Below, one piece after another: positions 45,465 to 54,328 of a DNA stretch of 64,000 nucleotides. Position 1 is the first letter of the stretch. Each line of letters opens with the position of its first letter. This stretch comes from Rhizobiales bacterium Y(2018) (GTDB taxonomy: Bacteria > Pseudomonadota > Alphaproteobacteria > Rhizobiales > Aestuariivirgaceae): contig SCPD01000020.1 in the NCBI GenBank assembly GCA_005502925.1, positions 1 to 64,000 on the forward strand, read 5' to 3'. The notes under the pieces were generated by a model. The model was given only the letters and a program-made list of their open reading frames with translations. It had not been told where the DNA came from and made no database searches. Position numbers and translations under genes: made by a program.

Positions 45465-45493
45465 TTGACAGCGGTTTTGTGAAATCTGATAGT
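45465..45493 (+). promoter_or_regulatory. Candidate sigma-70 promoter giving a leaderless gntR transcript
   Basis: TTGACA (45465-45470), a 17-bp spacer and GATAGT (45488-45493) form a good sigma-70-type promoter. The start point would fall near 45500, at the ATG at 45501. No ribosome-binding sequence precedes that ATG, which agrees with a leaderless message. Confidence 0.55.
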
Positions 45494-45500
45494 CGATTGC

Positions 45501-46226
45501 ATGCAAATTGTCGACAATCAAGTTTCCGAGGACGGTGAAGCACCTTTGTCCGACCGGATCGTCCGGGCCATCTCGGACGCCATTATTTCGGGCGATCTCC
45601 CCGGTGGCGCGCGGCTGCGCGAATCCGAGCTCGCCAGCCGGTTCGGGGTCAGCCGGGCGCCTCTGCGCGAGGCGCTCAGGCTGCTGGAGGAGCGCCGCCT
45701 CATCGAGCGCCTGCCCTATAGCGGGGTGAGGGTCATCCAGCTGACGCTGAAGATGGTCGCCGACCTCTATGAGATCCGTGCCGCGCTCGAGGCGATCGCC
45801 TGCCAGCGCGCCGCGCAACGCATCACGCCGGATGACATTGCCGCTCTCGAAGCGATGCTCGCCGCCGAAGGTGAGCAGATCGATGGCATAGAGCGCGACC
45901 GCCAGCGCCGTCTGTCGCCCATTCGCGATTTCCACACGCGGCTCGCCGAGATCGCCGGCAATGACGAATTGCTGCGCCTGCTCTCGCGCGATCTCTGGCG
46001 TCACGCCCGCAGCTATTATCACAGCGCGTGGAAGACCTTGTCGGAGCGCAGCCGCGCGGCGCATTTCGAGCACGTCGCCATTCTCGAGGCGTTGAAGCAC
46101 CGTGACGGCGAGCTGGCGGCACTGTTGATGCGCCGCCATATCGACCATTCGCGCACCATCCTGGAACGCCATATCGCCGAGCAGGATAAGAACCCGGCTC
46201 CGGCCGGCGCAGAAAAATCCGAATAA
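45501..46226 (+). CDS. GntR family transcriptional regulator (FCD/FadR subfamily)
   Basis: A 241 aa regulator. The winged helix covers about 15-82 (LPGGARLRESELASRFGVSRAPLREALRLLEERRLIER in part), and the all-helical FCD domain covers about 90-225. FCD metal-binding residues are suggested by the His in RDFHTRL, FEHVAIL and RRHIDHSR. Effectors are usually organic acids or sugar acids. It is the first gene of a plus-strand operon whose binding-protein gene begins 13 bp later. A perfect palindromic operator lies inside codons 3-6, consistent with autorepression. Confidence 0.92.
   Translation: MQIVDNQVSEDGEAPLSDRIVRAISDAIISGDLPGGARLRESELASRFGVSRAPLREALRLLEERRLIERLPYSGVRVIQLTLKMVADLYEIRAALEAIACQRAAQRITPDDIAALEAMLAAEGEQIDGIERDRQRRLSPIRDFHTRLAEIAGNDELLRLLSRDLWRHARSYYHSAWKTLSERSRAAHFEHVAILEALKHRDGELAALLMRRHIDHSRTILERHIAEQDKNPAPAGAEKSE
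45507..45518. promoter_or_regulatory. Perfect palindromic GntR operator inside the gntR start
   Basis: ATTGTCGACAAT is a perfect 12-bp palindrome containing TTGT-CG-ACAA, matching the FadR-subfamily consensus. It begins six bases inside the coding region and just after the predicted transcription start. Binding there would block the promoter at 45465-45493. A related site lies at 45435-45444. Confidence 0.7.
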
Positions 46227-46239
46227 CAAGGAGGAAGAC

Positions 46240-47307
46240 ATGAAGGGCATGAAAGGCGCCTTATTGGCGCTGGCGATTTTTGTCGGCGGGGCCATGCCGG
46301 CTCTGGCGCAAGTGAAGGACGATCCGGCGGTCGTCGAGGCGAGCAAGGCTGAAGCGGGTGTTCTCGTCTATTCGAATCTCGAGCCGGAATTCTGGGAACC
46401 GGTGCTCAAGCTGTTCAACGAGAAATATCCCTGGATCAAGGTCGAGGCCACCAATATGGGAGGCGACCTGTGGGAGAAATATTACGCCGAGAGCTCGACC
46501 AAGACGCGCACCGCCGATCTCATTCTGACCGGTGGCGCCGATCGCTGGCTCGAATTCATCGACAAGGGCGAAGCGGTTCCTTACGTGTCGCCGCACACCG
46601 CCGATCTGCCGGAATGGAGCCGGCCTTTCCCCGGGCTCTATAGCGCGTCGACCGACCCGATCATCATCGCCTACAACAAATTCGTGGTGCCGGCCGAAAA
46701 GGCGCCGAAGTCGGTGGCCGATGTCGCCGCACTCGCGCCCGATCTCAAAGGCAAGATCTCGACCTATGACGCCGCCGCCAATCCTTTCGGCCTGTCGCTG
46801 TTCTGGACCTGGGCCCGCGACCGCTCCGAATTGTGGTCGCTGATGGAGAAGATCGGCCCATCGGCGCGGCCCGAGCGCAGCGCCGGCACGATCCGCGACA
46901 AGGTCCTCTCCGGCGAATATGGCGTCGGCCTGTTCCTGTCGGGCGTCAATATTCCGCGTCTCAGCCGTCCGGATGTCGAGAAGCTGGTCGGCTGGTCGTT
47001 CCCCGCCGATGGCACACCGATCGTGCTGCGCGGGCTGGCGCTGACCAAGGCGGCGTCGAGCCCGAACTCGGCCAAGCTTCTGCTCGACACGCTTCTGTCG
47101 CGCGACGGCCAGATCGCGCTGGCGCAGAATGGCGTGACACCCTATCGCCCCGACATCAAGAAGGGGGATGTGCCCTTCTTCAGCTATGGCAGCATTGTCG
47201 AGCAGGTCGGCGAGAAGAACATCCTGATCGTCGGTTATGACCGTGATCTCGTCACCAATCGCGACGCGTTCACGGCCCGCTGGAAGGCCGCCTTCACGCC
47301 GCAATGA
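46240..47307 (+). CDS. ABC transporter substrate-binding protein (Fbp/AfuA type)
   Basis: A 355 aa periplasmic binding protein with a Sec signal (cleavage near MPALAQ, residue about 24). The mature sequence (VLVYSNLEPEFWEPVLKLFNEKYPW) is typical of the iron-class family 1/13 binders that also take organic acids or phosphonates. A GGAGG site precedes the ATG. It lies 13 bp after the GntR gene and overlaps the permease gene, so regulator and importer are co-transcribed. The ligand is unknown; the dehydratase divergent from it suggests a sugar acid or hydroxy acid rather than iron. Confidence 0.88.
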   Translation: MKGMKGALLALAIFVGGAMPALAQVKDDPAVVEASKAEAGVLVYSNLEPEFWEPVLKLFNEKYPWIKVEATNMGGDLWEKYYAESSTKTRTADLILTGGADRWLEFIDKGEAVPYVSPHTADLPEWSRPFPGLYSASTDPIIIAYNKFVVPAEKAPKSVADVAALAPDLKGKISTYDAAANPFGLSLFWTWARDRSELWSLMEKIGPSARPERSAGTIRDKVLSGEYGVGLFLSGVNIPRLSRPDVEKLVGWSFPADGTPIVLRGLALTKAASSPNSAKLLLDTLLSRDGQIALAQNGVTPYRPDIKKGDVPFFSYGSIVEQVGEKNILIVGYDRDLVTNRDAFTARWKAAFTPQ

Positions 47308-49050
47308 CGGTGAAAGACGACGTTTCGTCCGGCGCGGCGGCTGCACTGCCGCGCCGGACCTCGAGATCGCAAGGCGACAGCCTCGCCGAGACGGCGGCGC
47401 AATCGGGCATCGGCCTCATCTGCCTCGCGCTCGTCGCCATCCCGCTGGTGCCGTTGATCCTGCAGGCCTTCAGCGCCGTGCCGCTCTACGCCTGGGACGG
47501 CTCCTTCACGTTCGCCAATTTCAGCAATCTCTTCAACCTGCCGGAGATTCCGGGGCTCGCCACCGTCACGCTGGTCTTCTGCCTCATCTCCATCGGCTTC
47601 TCGCTCATCTTCGGCACGGTGCTGGCGCTGCTCGTCGGGCGCACCAATCTCCCCGCCCGCGGCTTCTTGGCCAATATCCTGCTCTGGCCGATCTTCGTGT
47701 CGCCCTTGATCATCGGCTTCGGCGCCATCCTCACCTATGGGCCGTCGGGCTATGTGAGCGCGCTGTTCGTCAATCTCTTCGGCGGTGAGGCGCCGTGGAA
47801 CATCTATACGGTCACCGGCCTCTCGCTGATTTCCGGCATCGCCATGGTGCCGATGACCATCCTCTATTGCCTCTCCTCCGCTCAGCAGCAGGACCCGCGG
47901 CTCGAAGCGGCGGCGCGCATCGCCGGTGCGGGACCTCTGCGCATCGTCACCCGCATCACATTACCGCTGATGCGCCCGGCCATCGTCTATGGCTTCGTCA
48001 TGAATGTCGTGGCGGCGCTGGAGATGTTCGCCATTCCGTTGCTGCTCGGCGGCCCGGTCGGCATCCAGCTCATTACCACCTTCATCTATGACAAAGGCTT
48101 CGAAGCGGGCCGGCCGGATTATGGCCTCGTCTCGGCCGCCGCCCTCATCCTTCTCGTCCTCGTGTCGCTGCTCGTCGCCTTGCAGCATGTACTGCTCGCC
48201 CGCGCCCACCGTTTCATCAGCATCGGGCCGAAAGGCGGCCGCCTCGAGCCGCTCGATCTCGGCCGCTGGCGCTGGCCGGCCTTTGGTGTCGTCCTGCTGT
48301 ATGTCGGGCTCACCATCGGCGCGCTCGGCTTCGGGCTTCTGCTGCGCTCCTTCGTCACCGTGCTGTCGCCCTTCATCTCGCCATTCGAGGTGCTGACCTT
48401 CGAGAACTACCGCGAGACCTTCATGAACGGGACCTATGCGAGGTCCATTCTCAACACGATCCTGCTCGCCGTCGGCGGCGGTTTTCTCGGCACGCTCATC
48501 ATCGGCGCGCTCGCCTTCGTCGCCCAGCGCTCGGAATTCCGTTTCCGCCGCCTGGTCGATCTTCTGGCGCAACTGCCACGCGCCGTGCCGGGTCTCATCG
48601 TCAGCCTCGGCGTGTTCTATGCCATCGTCCTCGTGCCGGGCTTCGGTTTCCTCGCCGGAACGCTCTGGGTGCTGGCGCTGGCTTACATCATCCGCCATCT
48701 GCCGGCGGGCTACGGCATCGTGGCGCCCGCCATGCTGCAGGTGACGCGTGATTTCGACCGCGCCGCCCGCATCGTCGGCGCATCCTGGTCACAGACGGTG
48801 CGCCGCATCGTGGCGCCCATCCTGAAACCTGCATTCCTCTCCTGCTACACCTTGCTGGTGATCTTGTTTTTCAAGGAATATGCGGCGGCGATTTTCCTCT
48901 ATCGGCCGGGCAACGAGGTCATCTCGATGGCCATGCTCAGTGCCTGGGTACCGGGTTATACCGGCATCGTCGCTTCGCTTTCGGTCATCCAGATCGCCAT
49001 CACCGCGCTTCTGATCTTCATCGCTACCCGTCTCTTCGGAGTGAAACTTC

Positions 49051-49058
<8 letters not shown>
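47304..49058 (+). CDS. Fused ABC transporter permease (FbpB type)
   Basis: A 584 aa inner-membrane protein with two permease halves and about 12 membrane segments. EAA loops are RLEAAARIAGAGPLRIVTRITLPLMRP near 195-220 and FDRAARIVGASWSQTVRRIVAPILKP near 485-510. Both halves in one chain is normal for this class. The start overlaps the binding-protein stop (ATGA), and the stop overlaps the ATPase start by 8 bp. Confidence 0.92.
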
Positions 49059-50114
<1,056 letters not shown>

Positions 50115-50136
<22 letters not shown>

Positions 50137-51110
50137 TGCTGGCGCAGGACTCTTAGGTAGTTCTCACCCAGAATGCCACGCACATGCGCCGGCGAATAGC
50201 CTGATTTGAGCAGCATCGCCGCCAGCTCGAGGATTTGTTCCGGCTGGGCGTGATCGGGATAGATGGGCGCCGTGCCGTCATTGTCGGGCCACAGATCGGG
50301 ATTGTCCTGCATCCAGTCCCAGATGGCGTCGTAATCCTTCACATAATCGAGGCCGATGCCGACATGCTGGGGCCCCACCAGATTGGCGATGTAATCCACA
50401 TGGCGGAACATCGCCTCCGTCGTCGCCTTTGTTTCACCGAGGAACTCGTTCACGCCATTGACGCCGATGATGCCGCCCGTGCGAGCACAGGCTTTGATCT
50501 GATCGTCCTTGATATTGCGGTAATGCGGGACCAGCGCGTGGGCGTTGGAATGCGAGAAGATGAACGGCCGCGCACAGATCTCGATCGCCTCCATGCTCGT
50601 GCGGTAGCCCGTATGTGAGCCATCGACGATCATGGCGGCGCGATTCATTGCCTCGATGAGACGGATACCGTAGCGGCTGAGGCCGGTATCGGTCCGCTCG
50701 ACGCAGCCGTCACCGACGAGATTCTTCTGATTATAGGCGAGGAGCACATGGCGGACACCGAGGCCGGCAAAGAGCTCGACGAGCTCGACTGAACCGTCGA
50801 AAGGCTCGGTACCTTGAAAATGGAAGCCGACCGCCAGAAGGCCCTTCTGCTTGGCCGCCATGATCTCATCGGCGGTGGTCGCGAAGCTCAACGTGTCCGG
50901 CCGGGCGGCGATATGAGCTTTCACGCGAGCAATATGCCGGATGGTCGAATTCAGCGAATTCTCCGGCACGCTGACCGTGAGCGACACGAAATCGACACCC
51001 GCTTTCTTGAAACGGGGCAAGGTGACGTCCTGGTCCACCATATGATCGGTGAACCAGGGCAGCGTCATGTCGCAGATGAACGGATTATCCAGGGTCTTGA
51101 TGATAGTCAT
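50115..51110 (-). CDS. M19 dipeptidase-like protein, copy 1, altered metal site
   Basis: A 331 aa protein of the renal/membrane dipeptidase family, with no signal or membrane segment. The usual N-terminal DGHND motif reads CDMTLP (His and Asp ligands absent), and the bridging Glu of GVEGG aligns to Q99 (FQGT). H166 (DGSHTG), H187 (FSHSN) and the late LDY Asp are retained. A single metal, or a different hydrolysis of an amide or lactam, is possible. I chose the ATG at 51110. It is 2 bp after the family 5 binding protein, so the two form a unit. Confidence 0.82.
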
Positions 51111-51112
51111 GA

Positions 51113-52678
51113 TCAGGTGTCGAGCCAGACCTGTTCGGCGCAGCGGCTGCCCATCTGGTCGCTGTTCGGGTTGGGCCGGAACCCGCCGACGCGCGGGGTA
51201 TGGGCATCGATATTGTCGGCGAAGACCGGAATCAGATAGCCGCCGCTTTCCCAGACGAGGTTCTGCATGCGGGCATACATGCCTTTGCGGGCCGGGACAT
51301 CGGCCGTCGCGCGCGCTTTCACCAGCAGGGTGTCGAATTCCTCGTTCTTCCAGAATGTGTCGTTCCACGGCGAATCGCTCTTGTAAGCGAGCGACAGCAT
51401 GAGGTCGGCGGTCGGACGTCCGCCAAACCAGCTCATATAGAACGGCTTCTTCATCCAGATATTGTCCCAGTAGCCGTCATCCGCCTCTTTGACGACATTG
51501 ACCTCGATCCCCGCCGCCTTGGCCGATTGCTGGAACAGCAAGGCCATGTCGACGGCGCCGGCGAAGGCGCCGTCCGCCGCGCTGAGATTGATCGCGAGAC
51601 CGGTGAGGCCGGCCTTGCCGAGATAATATCTGGCCTTGTCGGGATCATAAGCATGCTGCGGCAAGGCAGCGAAGAGCGGATCGCTTGCGGGCACCGACTG
51701 ATCATTGCCGATACTGCCATAGCCGCCCAGTGCCAGCCTGAGGATGGCGTCGCGGTCGATCGCATGTTTGAGGGCGAGCCGCGCATTGACGTCATTGAAC
51801 GGCGCGACACGTGTATCCATGACGAAGCAATAATGCGTGCGTCCGGGCGACGACACGACCTTGGCCTTGCCCGAGCTTGCGAGGCGTGCGGCGGAGCGGC
51901 TGTCGACGCGGTTGATGATGTCCACCTCGCCGGCCTGCAGCGCATTGAGCCGCGCCGTCCAATCATTGATGGCGATCACCTCGGCCGCATCGACGTAAGG
52001 GTGGCCGCCACGGAAATAGCTCTTGTTGCGCTCCGCATAGGAACGCACGCCCGCATCGAAGCTTTTCATGGCGAAGGGGCCGGTTCCGACCGGCTTGCTC
52101 CAGTCGCGGAAACCGTCGGGCACGATGCCCAGATGATAGTCGGCGAGGACATAAGGGAAATCCGCATCACCGCCGGCCAGCTCGATCTCGACGGCCGTCT
52201 TGCCGTCACTCGAGATGCGCTTGATGCCGCTCAGCAGCGCCTTGGCGCCGGATTTTGAATCCGCCGCGATATGCCGCGTCAGGGAATAGACGACATCCTC
52301 GCCGGTCAGCGTCTTGCCGTCGTGGAATTCGACCCCGTGACGCAGCTCGAAACGCCATTTGTCGAGCGTAGTATTGCTGCTCCATTTTTCGGCGAGGCCC
52401 GCAATGAGCTGAGTCTCATCGTCGAGATCGACGAGGCAGCTATAGATCTGCTGGTTCAGATTGGCGCCGACGGAATTCTGCGTGGTCGTGGGATCCATGC
52501 TGTCGGTCGTGCTGGCGCCGCCGAGACCGAGCCGGAGCGTGCCGCCGCGTTTCGGCTCGCTGGCCTTCGCGAAATGTCCACCCGCGAGGAGACCAAGCCC
52601 GCCAATGCCGGCGCCCAGCAGCATGCGCCGGTTGATGCCCTGCTGCCCTAGTATGTTTCCGCGCTTGTTCTGCGTCAT
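51113..52678 (-). CDS. ABC transporter substrate-binding protein, family 5 (peptide type), copy 1
   Basis: A 521 aa DppA/OppA-type binding protein. A twin-arginine signal (NRRMLLGAGIGGLGLLAGG) predicts export folded. The mature protein starts with KRGGTLRLGLGGASTTDSMDP. The middle (WRFELRHGVEFHDGKTLTGEDVVYSL in part) is typical of the family. No permease or ATPase of its class is adjacent, so it is an orphan binding protein. It is co-transcribed with an M19-like gene and is similar to the protein at 61094, which also has an M19-like neighbour. Confidence 0.9.
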   Translation of the reverse strand: MTQNKRGNILGQQGINRRMLLGAGIGGLGLLAGGHFAKASEPKRGGTLRLGLGGASTTDSMDPTTTQNSVGANLNQQIYSCLVDLDDETQLIAGLAEKWSSNTTLDKWRFELRHGVEFHDGKTLTGEDVVYSLTRHIAADSKSGAKALLSGIKRISSDGKTAVEIELAGGDADFPYVLADYHLGIVPDGFRDWSKPVGTGPFAMKSFDAGVRSYAERNKSYFRGGHPYVDAAEVIAINDWTARLNALQAGEVDIINRVDSRSAARLASSGKAKVVSSPGRTHYCFVMDTRVAPFNDVNARLALKHAIDRDAILRLALGGYGSIGNDQSVPASDPLFAALPQHAYDPDKARYYLGKAGLTGLAINLSAADGAFAGAVDMALLFQQSAKAAGIEVNVVKEADDGYWDNIWMKKPFYMSWFGGRPTADLMLSLAYKSDSPWNDTFWKNEEFDTLLVKARATADVPARKGMYARMQNLVWESGGYLIPVFADNIDAHTPRVGGFRPNPNSDQMGSRCAEQVWLDT

Positions 52679-52771
52679 CGCCGTTTCCCTTTTTATCGCG
52701 TCGGGTGATTTGTTGATTCACCGTGCGACTTTGGCAAACGAGATTAAGAGCGGCAGGGGTGTGAGCTTTAT

Positions 52772-53734
52772 TCACAGGCGCTTTGATCGTTTCTTCCGCG
52801 GGGATTTTCCATCGGCGGCGGAATTTCGCAGGATCGGTTCGGCGGGTGGACGGCGCAGCTGTGTTTCGGAGAATAGCCAGTCGATGAAGGTCCGCACCAG
52901 GGGCGAGCGATTGAGCTCGCGCCGATACACGATATAGAAGGCTTCCGGAGCGACGATGTTCAGGTCGAGCGGCACGACGAGGCGGCCTTCGGCGAGCAGA
53001 TCGACGCCGGTGAGGCTGTCGCACAGGGAAATGCCGTGGCCATGGATCGCCGCCAGCGTCGCCAGATGCGCGTCCGACATCACATGTTGGGACCCTGTCG
53101 CCAGTTCCGGCAGACCCGCGGCGCCGAGCCAGGTGTTCCACTCCCGTCCGTCATCGGCATGCAGAAGCGTGTGCTTGCTGAGATCGGCCATGCTGCGGAT
53201 CGGCTGCGTATTGATCAGCGCCGGGCTGCAGACGGGAAAGAGCGACGGCTCGAACCACAGCTTCCAGTCGCGATTGGGCCACGCCTCGATCCCATAGGTG
53301 ATCCAGACGTCGATATCCGGCGCATTGACGCGCTTCTTGTCGTTAGAGGCGATCAACTTCAGCCGGACTCCCGGATGGCGTTGCGAGAAACGGCTGAGGC
53401 GTGGAATGAGCCAGAAGGTCATCAGCGACGGCAGGCAGCTGATGGCGAGGTCTCCTTCGGCGCTGGGCTGGGTGAGGAGCGACACCGCGTCGGTGATCGA
53501 CGCGAAGGCCTGGGTCACGCGCGGCAGCAGGGCGGCGCCCTGCGGCGAAAGCCTGATCGCGCCGGCATCGCGGATGAACAATGCGGTCTTCAAGGTCTTT
53601 TCGAGCGCCCGCACCTGATGGCTCACCGCGCCATGGGTCACGTTGAGCTCGGCGGCGGCACGCGACATGGAAAGATGGCGGGCCGCGGCTTCGAAGGCGC
53701 GCAGCGGATTGAGCGGCGGCAGTCGTTTCGCCAT
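52772..53734 (-). CDS. LysR family transcriptional regulator (GcvA-like)
   Basis: A 320 aa regulator starting MAKRLPPLNPLRAFEAAARHL, typical of the GcvA/AmpR group. The HTH is within 5-65 and the effector domain about 90-295. I chose the ATG at 53734, which begins at the family-conserved position; a GTG at 53740 overlaps the Lrp stop. It lies 2 bp after the Lrp-type gene on the same strand, so the two regulators are probably co-transcribed. Its target may be the orphan binding protein and M19 genes downstream. Confidence 0.9.
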   Translation of the reverse strand: MAKRLPPLNPLRAFEAAARHLSMSRAAAELNVTHGAVSHQVRALEKTLKTALFIRDAGAIRLSPQGAALLPRVTQAFASITDAVSLLTQPSAEGDLAISCLPSLMTFWLIPRLSRFSQRHPGVRLKLIASNDKKRVNAPDIDVWITYGIEAWPNRDWKLWFEPSLFPVCSPALINTQPIRSMADLSKHTLLHADDGREWNTWLGAAGLPELATGSQHVMSDAHLATLAAIHGHGISLCDSLTGVDLLAEGRLVVPLDLNIVAPEAFYIVYRRELNRSPLVRTFIDWLFSETQLRRPPAEPILRNSAADGKSPRKKRSKRL

Positions 53735-53736
53735 CG

Positions 53737-54198
53737 TCACTTCACCGGCAGCGCATGCGAGCGTTTCACCTCGCCGAGCGCGAAGCTCGATTCGATTGAG
53801 GCGACACCGTCGAGCCTGGTGAGCTTCTCCTTGAGAAAGCGCTCATAGGCTTCGAGATCGCTCACCACGATGCGCATCAGATAATCGCGCTGCCCGGTCA
53901 TCAGAAAGCAGTCGACCACTTCCGGCCAGCGCGAGATCGCCTGGGCGAAACGGTCGAGCTCTTCCTCGCGCTGGCGCTCGAGCTTGACGGAGGCGAAGAC
54001 GCTGATCGGCAGGCCGACCTTGGCCGGGTCGATCACCGCCGCATAACCCTTGATGATGCCGGCTTTCTCCAGATTGCGCACCCGCCGGGCGCACGGCGAG
54101 GCCGAAAGCCCCACCTTATCGGCCAGCTCCTGCACCGGCATGCGCCCGTCCATCTGCAAGGAGCGCACGATCCTCAGGTCGATATCGTCGAGTTTCAT
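53737..54198 (-). CDS. Lrp/AsnC family transcriptional regulator (MdeR-like)
   Basis: A 153 aa regulator with an HTH at about 5-50 (MPVQELADKVGLSASPCARRVRNLEKAGIIKGY in part) and a RAM ligand-binding domain at about 65-145. Lrp/AsnC proteins sense amino acids. It is divergent from the pyruvate-dehydrogenase-E1-like gene, the same layout as mdeR and mdeB in Pseudomonas methionine breakdown, but methionine gamma-lyase (mdeA) is absent here. An equally likely alternative is a branched or small amino acid sensor. Confidence 0.9.
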   Translation of the reverse strand: MKLDDIDLRIVRSLQMDGRMPVQELADKVGLSASPCARRVRNLEKAGIIKGYAAVIDPAKVGLPISVFASVKLERQREEELDRFAQAISRWPEVVDCFLMTGQRDYLMRIVVSDLEAYERFLKEKLTRLDGVASIESSFALGEVKRSHALPVK

Positions 54199-54328
54199 TG
54201 TTGGTGATTTCTGCTAATATTTCCGTTCTGATAGATGGATATCGCCAATATGAGCCAACAGACAAGCTGAAATTGGTAAAAACCCCTGCGTCAGTTTTGT
54301 TAGCTTGAAGCCCCTTCCGGAGCTGACG

